Positions 1 to 10,683 of a stretch of DNA of 51,233 nt are shown here, in pieces. The notes below the pieces were generated by a model that did not search any database, was not told the DNA's origin, and saw only the letters and a list, made by a program, of their open reading frames with translations. The stretch is from the NCBI GenBank assembly GCA_017544005.1, contig JAFYEZ010000003.1:1-51233 (forward strand). The letters run 5' to 3'. Position 1 is the first letter of the stretch. The number at the start of each line of letters is the position of its first letter. Both the position numbers and the translations under genes were made by a program. This DNA comes from Bacteroidales bacterium. GTDB taxonomy: Bacteria > Bacteroidota > Bacteroidia > Bacteroidales > UBA932.

Positions 1-1044
1 CAACTTAGATCACGTTTAAGGGCCTTAACTGTTGGTCTGGGCTCTTTCCCTTTTGCCACCGGATATTAGCGCCCGGCGACTCACTCCCACTGATCACTTG
101 GCGGCATTCGGAGTTTGTCAGGATTTGATAGGCGATGAAGCCCTCGCATCCTATCAGTCGCTCTACCTCCATCAAGCTCTCGTGAGGCTGTCCCTAAAGA
201 CATTTCGGGGAGTACGAGCTATCTCCCAGTTTGATTAGCCTTTCACCCCTACCCTCAGCTCATCCAAGCCCTTTTCAACGGAAACTGGTTCGGACCTCCA
301 GTGCCTGTCACGGCACCTTCATCCTGGCCAAGGGTAGATCACTAGGTTTCGCGTCTGTTCCATCCGACTATACGCCCTTTTCAGACTCGCTCTCGCTTCG
401 GCTCACGTGCCTCAAGCACTTAACCTCGCCGGACAGAAACAACTCGTAGGCTCATTATCCAAAAGGCACGCCGTCGCATCGCTGCTCCGACCGCTTGTAA
501 ACGAACGGTTTCAGGGTCTATTTCACTCCCCTCCCGGGGTCCTTTTCACCTTTCCCTCACGGTACTGGTCCTCTATCGGTCTTCCACTCGTATTTAGCCT
601 TGCGGGATGGTCCCCGCTGATTCCGACAGGATTCTTCGTGTCCCGCCGTACTCAGGGTTCCGCCTGTCCATTGCAACCTTGCCTGTACGGGATTATCACC
701 CTCTGCGATGTGTCTTTCCAGGCACTTCCAGTTCAGTCGCAACATCGTGTGGCGGCCCTACAACCCCCGACGCGCCGTAACGCTCCAGGTTTAGGCTCTT
801 TCCCTTTCGATCGCCTCTACTCAGGAAATCGATGTTTCTTTCTCTTCCTGCAGGTACTAAGATGTTTCAGTTCCCTGCGTTAGCCCCTTCTTAGGTGTCA
901 GGTCTTCAACCTGACGGGTTTCCCCATTCGGACACCTGCGGATCAATTCGTGTTTGCCAATCCCCGCAGATTTTCGCAGCTTACCGCGTCCTTCTTCGCC
1001 TGTGGAAGCCAAGGCATCCTCCGTTCGCTCTTTGTTTCTTCGTC
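1..1044 (-). rRNA. 23S ribosomal RNA, 5' part (cut by window start)
   Basis: The reverse complement reads as the first third of bacterial 23S rRNA. The 5' end is recognised by the GGATGCCTTGG block (complement of about 1009-1019), and the far end by the block equivalent to about position 1050 of the E. coli molecule (GGGAAAGAGCCCAGACC, near the window start). The 5' boundary at about 1044 is set by counting back from that block as in E. coli, so it may be off by several bases. The rest of the gene lies outside the window. No 16S, tRNA-Ile or tRNA-Ala sequence lies upstream (higher coordinates) before the next protein gene. Open frames inside this stretch are not genes. Confidence 0.95.
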
Positions 1045-1244
1045 TTGAATCATGTCCCATCCAGCCTTCCGGCGGACAGGTCACTCATTAAATGAAATTG
1101 TAGTCCACAATCATTACAGGAAAAACTCTTGTAAAAATTTCAGACTATCTTTTGCTTACAGTTTTTTACCTCGTTATCTCTCTCAATAAGTCAATGAACT
1201 GTGTTTCAGGTATGAACCGAAATCGGCTCTTCCGAAACGGGCTG
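1045..1244 (-). other. 23S rRNA leader
   Basis: About 200 AT-richer bases lie between the promoter at 1245-1275 and the mature 23S 5' end. Read on the minus strand it contains GTTCATTGACTTATTG (complement of about 1184-1199). This resembles the sequence found in Bacteroidetes rRNA leaders and spacers and may act like a boxA antitermination or processing site; that role is inference. No tRNA can be folded here. Confidence 0.5.
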
Positions 1245-1275
1245 CAAAGGTAACTACTTTTTTGCAATCTCCAAA
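1245..1275 (-). promoter_or_regulatory. Promoter driving 23S rRNA
   Basis: On the minus strand there is TTTG (complement of 1272-1275), a 19-nt spacer, then TACCTTTG (complement of 1245-1252). This matches the Bacteroidetes primary sigma consensus TTTG-N19-21-TAnnTTTG. It points at the 23S gene, about 200 nt away, and lies immediately upstream of the divergent OPT transporter gene. Confidence 0.75.
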
Positions 1276-1310
1276 TTTTTTCGAGAAATTTGTGCAAATA
1301 TTTTTCAAAA

Positions 1311-3293
1311 ATGGAACCTCAGGAACCCAAAACCACCCAACTCCCGGAAAATGCCTACCGGGAACTCAAGGAGGGCGAGGAATACCGCCCGATCCTATCC
1401 CCTGAAAAAAAATATAAAGAGGTAACCGCCTGGTCGGTCACCGTGGGTCTGCTGATGACCGTGCTCTTCTCGGCGGCGGCGGCCTACCTCGGCCTCAAGG
1501 TGGGCCAGGTTTTCGAGGCGGCCATCCCCATCGCCATCCTGGCGGTCGGCCTCTCAAGTGCGGCCCGCAAGAAGGATTCTCTCAGCCAGAACGTGATCAT
1601 CCAGTCGATTGGCGCCTGCTCGGGCGCGGTGGTGGCGGGCGGCATCTTCACCCTGCCGGCCATCTACATCCTGGACCTGGAGGTCAATTTCACCCAGATG
1701 GCCCTCTCCTCGCTGCTGGGCGCCGTGCTGGGCATCCTCTTCCTGATCCCCTTCCGGAAATACTTTGTCAAAGAGATGCACGGTAAATATCCTTTCCCCG
1801 AGGCGACGGCCACCACGCAGGTGCTGGTCAGCGGGGAGAGCGGCGGCAAGAGCGCCCGGACGCTGGTCGTCAGCGGCCTGATCGGCGGTCTCTATGACTT
1901 TGTCGTGGCCACCTTCGGCGCCTGGGCCGAGACCATCAGCACCACCGTCACCCACTGGGGCGCCGTGGTCGCCGACAAAGCCAAGTTGGTGCTGAAGCTC
2001 AACACCGGCGCCGCCGTGCTGGGACTGGGCTATATCGTCGGCCTCAAATACGCCTTCATCATCTGCTGCGGCTCGTTCCTCGTCTGGCTCGTCATCATCC
2101 CGGTGATCAACCTCATCTGGGGCCCGCAGGTGATTGACCTGATGCATACGGGCATCACCGACACCGTGGCCTCGATGAGTCCCGACATGATCTTCAAGAC
2201 CTACGCGCGTCATATAGGTATCGGCGGTATCGCCACGGCCGGCATCATCGGCATCATCAAATCGTCCAAGGTAATCAAATCCGCCGTCGGAATCGCGGTG
2301 AGCGAATTCTCCCGCAAGGGCGGCGCCAAGACGAAGGTCGAGCGCACCGACGAAGACCTTTCGATGCGGACCGTCGTCTTCGGAATCGCCGTAGCGCTGC
2401 TGGCGGTCTTCGCCTTCTTCGCCTTCGGCGGCGTGGTGCACAACATCTGGCAGGCCCTGGTGGGCTTGCTGATCGTGACGGTGATCGCCTTTCTCTTCAC
2501 GACGGTGGCGGCCAACGCCATCGCCATCGTGGGCACCAACCCCGTGAGCGGCATGACCATCATGACCTTGATCATCACGGCCATCGTGCTGGTCGCCTGC
2601 GGCCTGAAGGGCAATGCGGGCATGGTGGCGGCGATGATTATCGGCGGCGTGGTCTGCACGGCCCTTTCGGTGGCCGGCGCGCTGATCACCGACCTCAAGA
2701 TCGGATACTGGATCGGCACGACGCCGAAGAATCAGGAGAAGTGGAAATTCGTGGGCGTGCTCGTGGCAGCCGTCACGGTGGCGGGCGTGATTCTGATTCT
2801 CAACAAGGCCTACGGTTTTACGGGTGAGAACGCGCTGGTGGCGCCGCAGGCCAACGCCATGGCGGCCATCGTCCAGCCCATGATGAGCGGCGGCAACGCG
2901 CCCTGGCTGCTCTACGGCATCGGCGCGGTGATCGCCATCCTGCTGACCGTGTTCAAGGTGCCGGCACTGGCCTTCTGCCTGGGCATGTTCATCCCCATCG
3001 ATCTGAACCTTCCGCTGCTCCTGGGCGGCGCCATCTCCTGGTTCGTGGGCAGCCGCAGCAAAGACGCGAAGGTCAACGCGGCACGCAAGGAAAAGGGCAC
3101 GCTGATTGCATCCGGTTTCATTGCGGGCGGTGCGCTGATGGGCGTGGTGAGCGCCATCCTGAAGTTTGCGAACGTGGACTGGTTCCTCACTTCCTGGAAT
3201 GCGACCTACGGAGAAGCCCTCGCGATCTTCCCGCTCGCCGGCATTGTCATCTACATGATCTGCGCCTCGATGAAAGTTGAAAAAACCGAATAA
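1311..3293 (+). CDS. OPT family oligopeptide transporter
   Basis: A 660-residue, very hydrophobic polytopic protein of the OPT/YSL superfamily, predicted to import oligopeptides (some members carry metal chelates) across the inner membrane by ion symport. After a short charged N-terminus (MEPQEPKTTQ), membrane segments begin near residue 40 (WSVTVGLLMTVLFSAAAAYLGLKVGQVFEAAIPIAI) and continue to the C-terminus, separated by a cytoplasmic loop rich in Lys, Arg, Glu and Asp near residues 330-350. The ATG at 1311 is preferred over an in-frame TTG 21 nt upstream. The gene ends 2 nt before pepT, so the two are almost certainly co-transcribed and coupled: a transporter followed by a cytosolic tripeptidase is a coherent peptide-uptake unit. 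Substrate is inferred from context. Confidence 0.88.
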   Translation: MEPQEPKTTQLPENAYRELKEGEEYRPILSPEKKYKEVTAWSVTVGLLMTVLFSAAAAYLGLKVGQVFEAAIPIAILAVGLSSAARKKDSLSQNVIIQSIGACSGAVVAGGIFTLPAIYILDLEVNFTQMALSSLLGAVLGILFLIPFRKYFVKEMHGKYPFPEATATTQVLVSGESGGKSARTLVVSGLIGGLYDFVVATFGAWAETISTTVTHWGAVVADKAKLVLKLNTGAAVLGLGYIVGLKYAFIICCGSFLVWLVIIPVINLIWGPQVIDLMHTGITDTVASMSPDMIFKTYARHIGIGGIATAGIIGIIKSSKVIKSAVGIAVSEFSRKGGAKTKVERTDEDLSMRTVVFGIAVALLAVFAFFAFGGVVHNIWQALVGLLIVTVIAFLFTTVAANAIAIVGTNPVSGMTIMTLIITAIVLVACGLKGNAGMVAAMIIGGVVCTALSVAGALITDLKIGYWIGTTPKNQEKWKFVGVLVAAVTVAGVILILNKAYGFTGENALVAPQANAMAAIVQPMMSGGNAPWLLYGIGAVIAILLTVFKVPALAFCLGMFIPIDLNLPLLLGGAISWFVGSRSKDAKVNAARKEKGTLIASGFIAGGALMGVVSAILKFANVDWFLTSWNATYGEALAIFPLAGIVIYMICASMKVEKTE

Positions 3294-3295
3294 GT

Positions 3296-4534
<1,239 letters not shown>

Positions 4535-4547
4535 ATATCCAACTTAT

Positions 4548-5498
4548 ATGAAGCTTCTCTCCCATTACGTACTCTCGCTGGCCGCCGTCACGCTGATGGC
4601 TGCCGCCCCGATGAGCGCCCAGAACCGGGCGACCAACACCACGGGCGCATCACGACAGACCTCTTCGCAGACCACGACCACCAAGCAGGACAACACGCAG
4701 AAGAATGTCACCACCTCTGCCAGCCGCAGCGGCGGCAGCATCTCCAGCGACCACCGCACCGTGGGTTCGCAGTCCAAGCCCTCGGGCCAGCCGGGAAGCA
4801 AACCGGACAGCAAGCCCGCCACGCCTTCCAAACCGAATACCGGAGGCAGCTCGAAACCGATTCACATCGAGCAGCCTTCGCTGGGTACCCACGCTCCGGG
4901 CAAGCCCGACAAACCTCCCGGAAAGTATGAAGGCCATTATGGCGGCCGCCCTGAGCCGGGTCACTCCTACCACGAGCACAAACCCAAGCCCGCTCCCGTA
5001 CCGAGCAAACCGGGCCACTACAATCCGAAACCCTATTATCACCACGGCGAGCACTACTACGGCCACTTCATCACCCGGCCGCCGCAAGGGCTCTATTCCC
5101 GCCGCTACAACGGTGTCCGCTACTACTACGCCAACGGTGTCTTCTATCAGCGCGTGAACAACTACTACCGGATCTGCCGCCCGCCTTACGGCTACAAGAT
5201 CGCCTGGTCCAAGTTCGGTTTCACGCCCGAACCGGTTTGGTATAGCCCCTACGCAACGGTGATCCGCACCGACATCTACTATGCCGACGGCGTCTTCTAC
5301 CGCCTCAGCGGCCGTTATTTCTATGTGGTGGAACCGCCGGTAGGCGCGATCGTTCCCTATCTCCCGGCCGACTATCACCGCGTGGAGATGTACGGCGGCA
5401 CCGGTTTCCAGGTAGACAACACAATCTACCAGCAGGTGGTGCTGGACGGCTATCTCTATTACGAGGTAATCGCCAACGTGCAGCCGCGCTACTACTAA
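4548..5498 (+). CDS. Secreted Tyr-rich protein, DUF6515-like
   Basis: A 316-residue exported protein of unknown function. A signal peptide (KLLSHYVLSLAAVTLMAAAPMSAQ) is followed by a long low-complexity linker rich in Ser, Thr, Lys, Pro and Gly (about residues 25-165). The C-terminal part contains repeated aromatic motifs (YYYANGVFYQRV, IYYADGVFYRLSGRYFYVVEPPVGA, TIYQQVVLDGYLYYEV) resembling the DUF6515 family of Bacteroidetes. The pattern suggests a small beta domain tethered through a flexible, possibly wall- or outer-membrane-associated spacer. It begins 13 nt after pepT and may be in the same transcript. Its end lies 9 nt from the convergent permease-muramidase gene, with no clear terminator between. 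The family assignment is from memory of motif shape. Confidence 0.7.
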   Translation: MKLLSHYVLSLAAVTLMAAAPMSAQNRATNTTGASRQTSSQTTTTKQDNTQKNVTTSASRSGGSISSDHRTVGSQSKPSGQPGSKPDSKPATPSKPNTGGSSKPIHIEQPSLGTHAPGKPDKPPGKYEGHYGGRPEPGHSYHEHKPKPAPVPSKPGHYNPKPYYHHGEHYYGHFITRPPQGLYSRRYNGVRYYYANGVFYQRVNNYYRICRPPYGYKIAWSKFGFTPEPVWYSPYATVIRTDIYYADGVFYRLSGRYFYVVEPPVGAIVPYLPADYHRVEMYGGTGFQVDNTIYQQVVLDGYLYYEVIANVQPRYY

Positions 5499-5507
5499 CG
5501 GACTGCC

Positions 5508-8018
5508 TTAGCGATAGAGCAGATATTTCGAGGAGGTCTTGCGAAAGGCTTCCTCGTCTTTATGCCAGAAGGCCCGGATGTCCTCGAAGCGGTGGTTCTG
5601 CGCAAATCCTTCGCGCACCTGCTTGGAACCGGTAGCGATGTCGAAGTTGCCGATCTTGCGGGACGGATCGGCGAAGGCGGCGTGGCCGGGATACATCTCT
5701 GCGGCCACCTGCATCGCATAGAAGCCGGTTTCCGAGAGGTTGGCCGCCGCATAATCCGTAAAGAAGAACTGCACGCCGCGGAGCGTCTCGCCCTGGCCGA
5801 AGGCATAGAAGGGTTTATAGACGAGGGGGCGGAACCGGACGCCGGGCAGCCCCAGGCGGTTGAGCCGGCGGCAGAACTCCTCCGGATCATCGATCCAGCT
5901 GGCGGCAAAGGCCTGGAATGGAATCGTATAGCCTACGCCCACCGAAAGGTAACCGGGCAGTTCGCCTACGAGGCCCGAGGCAGGATAATAGAACGCCGTG
6001 GCGGCCGACGGAATGTGCGGCGAGGGCAGCACCCAGGGAAGGCCTGTTTCGTCATAGACCATATCGCGGGTCCAGCCGGTCATCGGAATCACGGTGAGGC
6101 GGCAGTTGGCGGCCGTAGGGGCGTCCCCTTTCTGTCCGCGGAGCATTCCCTCCTCGTTGAGCAGCATCGCCAGTTCTCCCACCGTCAGGCCATAGACATA
6201 GGGAATCGGGAACTGGCTGATGAAGGAGAAACAACCAGGCTCCACGATACAGCCCTCCACCTTCTCCCCGCCCAGCGGGTTGGGCCTATCGAGCACCATC
6301 ACCTCGATGTCCGCCTCCGCACAGGCCTCCATCACGAGGCCCAGTGTACTGATAAAGGTATAAGACCGGCAGCCGACATCCTGGATGTCATAGACCATCA
6401 CGTCGATGTCCGCGAGCATCTCCGGCGTGGGCTTGCGGGTCTTGCCATAGACGGACCAGACCTTGACGCCGGTGGCCGGATCGTTTGAATCGGTGACGCG
6501 GGCCCCTGCATAGGCGTCGCCCCGCACGCCGTGTTCCGGGCCGAAGAGGGCCACCAGTTCCACGCCGGGGGCATTGAAGAGGATATCCACGGTGGAGACC
6601 AGGTTGCGGTCCACCCCCGTGGGATTGGTCACCAGCCCCACGCGTTTGCCCTGGAGCGGTTCAAAGTTCATGTCGCGCAGCACCTCAAGCCCCGTCTTGA
6701 CCACGACGGGCGGACGGGCTGCAAAGGCTGCGGGCGCCAGCAACAAAAACGCCAGCACCGCCAGGACCCTCCGGCGGGCTGCCAGCGTGATGCCGACCGA
6801 AGCCAGGCAGCAAGCCATCACCATCCAGAAGAAGCCGATATAACCGAGTCCCTCCTGCAGGTAGCCGGCCACCGAACCGGGCAGCAGCATCGAGAGGGCC
6901 ATGAAGCCCGTGCAGATGGCGTAGTGCGAGGTCTTGAGCGGGCCGTCCGCAAAACGCATCATATAGACCGTGTAGGCCGTAAAACCGAATCCGTAGCCGA
7001 ACTGGTCAAAGACCACCAGCGAGCCGATCAGCCAGAGCGAAGCGGGCTGCAGGAGTGCCAGAATCAGATAGACCGCGCAGGGCAGCGCGAGGCTGAGCGA
7101 CATCGGCAGCAGGCACTTGCGCAAGCCGAAGCGCGAGATGGCCAGGCCGCCGAGGATCCCGCCCGCCAGAAGGGCAATCACGCCCGCCGTGCCATAGACC
7201 AGACCAAAGGCCGTTTTGTCCAGGCCGAGTCCGCCGATGGCCGCCTCATCGCTGAAGAAGGGATAGAGCATCTTCACCGAGAAGGCCTCAGGCAGCCGGA
7301 AGAGCAGCATAAAGGCGATTGCCAGACCCACGCCCGGTTTGGTGAAGAAGGAGCCGAAGGCGCGGCCGAATTCGCGCAGCACTTCGCGGGCATTTTTCTT
7401 TTCGGCGGTCCGGTCGTCCGCCGGACGGGGCAGCAGGATGGCGTGGAACCACGAGAGCAGCGCCAGTAATCCGGCGGTCACCAGCAGCGTCACCCGCCAG
7501 GCCTGCACCGCACTGCCGGAGCGCTTCTCCAGGTAGCCGGCCAACACCACCAGCACCCCCTGTCCGAAGACCATCGCCACCCGGTAAAAGGTGTTGCGGA
7601 TGCCCACGAAGGCAGACTGGGTCCGCTCGTCGAGGGCGATCATATAGTAGCCGTCGGCCGAAATATCGTGAGTCGCCGAAGCGAAACCTGCGATCACGAA
7701 GAAGATGAGCGCGAAGGTAAAGGTGGAGCCGCGCGGCAGCGAAAGGGCCACCAGCGCCACCGAGACCGCCATCAGCAGCTGCATCACCACGATCCACCAC
7801 CGCTTGCTGCGAAAGATATCCACGAACGGGCTCCAGAGCGGCTTGAGCAGCCACGGCAGCCCGATCAGGCTGGTGAGCAGCGCCACCCGGCCGTTGTCCA
7901 TGCCCAGATCCTTGAAGATCAGGATGGAGATGGTATTCACAATGAAATACGGGAGCCCCTCGAAAAAGTAGAGCGTGGGGATCCAGATCCACGGGGAGGT
8001 ATTTTTGTGCGCGTTCAT
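5508..8018 (-). CDS. AmpG-like muropeptide permease fused to NamZ (GH171) exo-N-acetylmuramidase
   Basis: An 836-residue two-domain protein. Residues 1 to about 414 are a 12-helix MFS permease of the PAT/AmpG type (GLPYFIVNTISILIFKDLG; LIGLPWLLKPLWSPFVD), which imports cell-wall muropeptides or sugars. Residues about 415-434 (RRRVLAVLAFLLLAPAAFA) look like a signal peptide, here an extra membrane segment. Residues about 440-836 form a full-length DUF1343/NamZ domain with the conserved GPEHG (about 493-497), VYDIQDVGCRSYTF and DRPNPLGG blocks; NamZ releases MurNAc from non-reducing ends of peptidoglycan. No stop or ATG separates the parts. The Arg triplet would keep the MFS C-terminus cytoplasmic and place NamZ in the periplasm, so the topology is sensible. 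The start overlaps the SpoIID stop (ATGA). A sequencing error merging two genes is possible. Confidence 0.85.
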   Translation of the reverse strand: MNAHKNTSPWIWIPTLYFFEGLPYFIVNTISILIFKDLGMDNGRVALLTSLIGLPWLLKPLWSPFVDIFRSKRWWIVVMQLLMAVSVALVALSLPRGSTFTFALIFFVIAGFASATHDISADGYYMIALDERTQSAFVGIRNTFYRVAMVFGQGVLVVLAGYLEKRSGSAVQAWRVTLLVTAGLLALLSWFHAILLPRPADDRTAEKKNAREVLREFGRAFGSFFTKPGVGLAIAFMLLFRLPEAFSVKMLYPFFSDEAAIGGLGLDKTAFGLVYGTAGVIALLAGGILGGLAISRFGLRKCLLPMSLSLALPCAVYLILALLQPASLWLIGSLVVFDQFGYGFGFTAYTVYMMRFADGPLKTSHYAICTGFMALSMLLPGSVAGYLQEGLGYIGFFWMVMACCLASVGITLAARRRVLAVLAFLLLAPAAFAARPPVVVKTGLEVLRDMNFEPLQGKRVGLVTNPTGVDRNLVSTVDILFNAPGVELVALFGPEHGVRGDAYAGARVTDSNDPATGVKVWSVYGKTRKPTPEMLADIDVMVYDIQDVGCRSYTFISTLGLVMEACAEADIEVMVLDRPNPLGGEKVEGCIVEPGCFSFISQFPIPYVYGLTVGELAMLLNEEGMLRGQKGDAPTAANCRLTVIPMTGWTRDMVYDETGLPWVLPSPHIPSAATAFYYPASGLVGELPGYLSVGVGYTIPFQAFAASWIDDPEEFCRRLNRLGLPGVRFRPLVYKPFYAFGQGETLRGVQFFFTDYAAANLSETGFYAMQVAAEMYPGHAAFADPSRKIGNFDIATGSKQVREGFAQNHRFEDIRAFWHKDEEAFRKTSSKYLLYR

Positions 8019-9265
8019 TGGACGGATAGTTCAGAACCGGGAAAATAGTGGGCCAGGATGGCAGTGTACGGGTAGCCGCGATGGCCCATCACGGCGGCGC
8101 CGATTTGACAGAGTCCTACGCCGTGGCCCCAGCCGCGGCCGGTCAAGACCAGTCGGTCGCCTTCCTGCGACACCTCGAAGGCGCTGCTTTTGAGGTGACT
8201 CTCGGAGAGCCAGCGGCGGATGGTCAGCTCCTTGCCGACGGTCATCGTGCGCTGGCTGCCCACGATGCGGAGCAGCCAGATGCGGCCGGAAGCGCCGCGT
8301 TCGAGCGGTTCCAGGGCGCGGATTTCGTCGCCAAAGTCGATTCCGGAGCGGCGACGGATGAGTTCCGCAAGGGCGTGGCGGTCATACGCCACCCGCCAGC
8401 GGTAAAAGTCTTTGGTTTCCAGATCGTAATCGTTGAGGACCTGGGAGAGGACGGCTTCGTCGGCCGTATCGCAGAAGTCGGGGCCACCGTCGGCGGGACG
8501 GTCGGCCACGGGAGCCAGATAAGGATAGTCGCGGTTTTCCCAGCAGGTGCTGAAGCGTTCGGTCATGCCGCCGCAGCACTTGGAGAAGCGGGTGTCGCAG
8601 AGTGCGCCATCCAAAGTCAGAACCTGACCCCAGGTGGCCAGCACGGCCTCATCAGCCCGCGTAGCGCGCAGGCGGGAAAGCCCCTGGTAGCGCTGGCAGT
8701 GGTCATCCGCACAGACATCGAAATGCAGGTGATCTTCGCGGTCGGCCCAACGGATCAGCGTATCTTCTGTTTCGACGAATTCCGGGCGGCCGACGGGCAC
8801 CTTGCCGCGACGCTCGATCTGCGCCAGCAGCCAGGAGCGGGATATCACGGCGTGGGCCTTGAGAAATTCGGGCGAAGCGGTGGCCTTCATCTCGGAGGAG
8901 ATCACGCTGCGCAGGTAATCTTCAATGCCAATCAGGTTGACGGCGGTGATCCGTTCCCCCTCCACTATCAGTTTCAGGGCGCCGGCGAAACGCTGGACCT
9001 CTTTGCGCTGCCAGTGGAAATCCACGCCGATGACTACGTCGGAGAGGTCGAATACGGCCGGAGAAAACCCTTCGGTCGGGGTGGCGACGGGGGTGAATAC
9101 CCACTCGTCGCGAAGCTGTCCGTCGAAGAGAATCTTTCCCGCCTGCCACCTGGCCTCGTAGCGGCCTTCATAGCGACAGCCGGCGCACGTCACCGCCTGC
9201 AGAAAGTGCATCCGCACGGCAGGAGCGGAGAAGATGCCTACCGAAATCTGTCGCTGGGGCTTCAT
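8015..9265 (-). CDS. SpoIID/LytB domain protein
   Basis: A 416-residue protein carrying the SpoIID domain, known in sporulation SpoIID as a lytic transglycosylase acting on denuded glycan strands and in LytB as an amidase enhancer. Visible blocks are [34 protein letters not shown] (about residues 140-175; the Glu in SSEM matches the catalytic Glu of SpoIID), [10 protein letters not shown] (about 230) and the C-terminal [19 protein letters not shown]. There is no obvious signal peptide (starts [11 protein letters not shown]), so its location is unclear. Its start overlaps the upstream glycosyltransferase stop and its stop overlaps the permease-NamZ start (both ATGA). This suggests joint work in peptidoglycan turnover. 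Confidence 0.88.
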   Translation of the reverse strand: MKPQRQISVGIFSAPAVRMHFLQAVTCAGCRYEGRYEARWQAGKILFDGQLRDEWVFTPVATPTEGFSPAVFDLSDVVIGVDFHWQRKEVQRFAGALKLIVEGERITAVNLIGIEDYLRSVISSEMKATASPEFLKAHAVISRSWLLAQIERRGKVPVGRPEFVETEDTLIRWADREDHLHFDVCADDHCQRYQGLSRLRATRADEAVLATWGQVLTLDGALCDTRFSKCCGGMTERFSTCWENRDYPYLAPVADRPADGGPDFCDTADEAVLSQVLNDYDLETKDFYRWRVAYDRHALAELIRRRSGIDFGDEIRALEPLERGASGRIWLLRIVGSQRTMTVGKELTIRRWLSESHLKSSAFEVSQEGDRLVLTGRGWGHGVGLCQIGAAVMGHRGYPYTAILAHYFPGSELSVQ

Positions 9266-10680
9266 CGGGCAGCGGCGTTCAGCGCAATCCGGGCCTGGAG
9301 TTCCCAGGTGCGGATGCGGTCCTTGTAGAAGTTGTTGGCGTTCACGCGGTCGATATCGAGCGCCGCGTCGGAATTCCCTTCCCAGCGGCGGCAGTTGTAG
9401 ATAGGCTCCCAGATCCGGCCAATCTGGTATTCACGGCAGATGCGGAGTCCCACGGCATAGTCCTCGCCATACTTGGTGGTGGGAAAATTGAAGGTGCGCA
9501 GAAGCGGTGTCCAGAAGCCGCGCGGCGCCCCCAGGCCGTTGATGCGCAGGGCGTTGTTGCGGCCGTTTTCCGGGGTCCACTCGCGATGGTCTATAATGCC
9601 CGGCGGAAGCGGATTCAGCTGGAAATCGGTCATTTGATATGTACCGATCACCATGGCGCACTGCTGCTCATAGAAGGCATCGACGAACTTCTCCACGGTA
9701 TCGGGGCCGGAATACAGGTCGTCGGAATCGAGCTGCAGGGCGAAGCGGCCGCAGGAAGGATGGTGCAGCGCCACGTTCCAGTTGCCGCCGATGGCGTGGT
9801 AGCTCGGATCCTGGGCGATGTAGATCAGTTTCTCGTCGCTGAGGAACCGCTTGATAACATCGACCGTCCCGTCGGTAGAATTGTCGTCCACTACCATCAC
9901 ATTGTAGCGGTACTTGGTTTTCTGGTTCAACGCGGAGGTGATGGCATCGCCGATGGTCCGCACGCGGTTGCGGCAGGGAATCACGACGGAGGCGTCGAAG
10001 GCGAAGTCGTCGTGGCCGAAATCCACCTTCTTGAAGACCGGGGCCAGATAGCCGCCGATGGCCTTGAGGTGGTCGGTCACCGCCGCCTCCATCTCGATCT
10101 GGACGGCGCGGTTCTTGGGATCCACGTAGTCGAACTGCTTCTCCCCGCTCTTGCGGGTATCGGTCTCGACATCGTAGTAGAGGAACTCGTTGATATGCTC
10201 CAGCGTTCCCTTTTGGGAAACTTTCAGCCGCAGGTCATAGAGGCCGGCGTATTGATAGTCCGTAGTCATCCGGGAGACGGCCTCCTGCAGGGCGTCGGTG
10301 CGCCAGAGCGTCACCGGACCGAAGTCGAAGTCGTCGCGCAGCGAGCCCTTTTGGCAGTCGATCACCGGGGCGGGCGTATCGACGCCGTCCTTGCGGAAAA
10401 AGCGGTCGGAATAGACCATGGCGGCGCCGGTGGCGCGCTGGACCTCGATCATCCGCTCAAGGGAGAAGAGAATGAAATCCAGCGAGGTAAATTTCGTAAA
10501 GAGGAGCGTATAGGGCGTCTTGGCACGCGCGGCGATCTCGCGGATCGCGGCGGTAGAACGGATGGGGTCATCCAGCAGGAAGATGTCGCCCACGGGAGCC
10601 TGACGGCGGAGCGCCGCTACGGTATCGGCAGCTTGCGCATCGTCATGGTAGGGCACGAAACAGGTGACAGGCTTTTCCAT
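9262..10680 (-). CDS. Glycosyltransferase family 2 with degenerate N-terminal half
   Basis: A 472-residue cytoplasmic protein. The C-terminal half (from about residue 225) is a clear GT-A glycosyltransferase: [24 protein letters not shown], the nucleotide-binding [14 protein letters not shown], and the metal-binding LQLDSDDLY near residue 318. The N-terminal 200 residues ([29 protein letters not shown], later VYSDRFF) look like a second, eroded GT-A fold. No membrane helix is seen. Donor and acceptor cannot be told from sequence. It sits between tsaC (3-nt gap) and spoIID (4-nt overlap), so a role in cell-wall or surface-glycan metabolism is an inference from neighbours. Confidence 0.8.
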   Translation of the reverse strand: MEKPVTCFVPYHDDAQAADTVAALRRQAPVGDIFLLDDPIRSTAAIREIAARAKTPYTLLFTKFTSLDFILFSLERMIEVQRATGAAMVYSDRFFRKDGVDTPAPVIDCQKGSLRDDFDFGPVTLWRTDALQEAVSRMTTDYQYAGLYDLRLKVSQKGTLEHINEFLYYDVETDTRKSGEKQFDYVDPKNRAVQIEMEAAVTDHLKAIGGYLAPVFKKVDFGHDDFAFDASVVIPCRNRVRTIGDAITSALNQKTKYRYNVMVVDDNSTDGTVDVIKRFLSDEKLIYIAQDPSYHAIGGNWNVALHHPSCGRFALQLDSDDLYSGPDTVEKFVDAFYEQQCAMVIGTYQMTDFQLNPLPPGIIDHREWTPENGRNNALRINGLGAPRGFWTPLLRTFNFPTTKYGEDYAVGLRICREYQIGRIWEPIYNCRRWEGNSDAALDIDRVNANNFYKDRIRTWELQARIALNAAAR

Positions 10681-10683
10681 CGT

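Noticed and set aside
1-1095. Several open frames inside the rRNA region
   Set aside because: The sequence is 23S rRNA; the frames have no coding character.
1290-1310. TTG start 21 nt upstream for the OPT transporter
   Set aside because: An ATG at 1311 gives a normal charged N-terminus, and TTG starts are rare in this phylum.
6740-6800. Frameshift artefact as explanation of the permease-NamZ fusion
   Set aside because: Not fully excluded, but the frame is continuous, both domains are full length, no stop codon or ATG lies at the joint, and the joint is topologically sensible.
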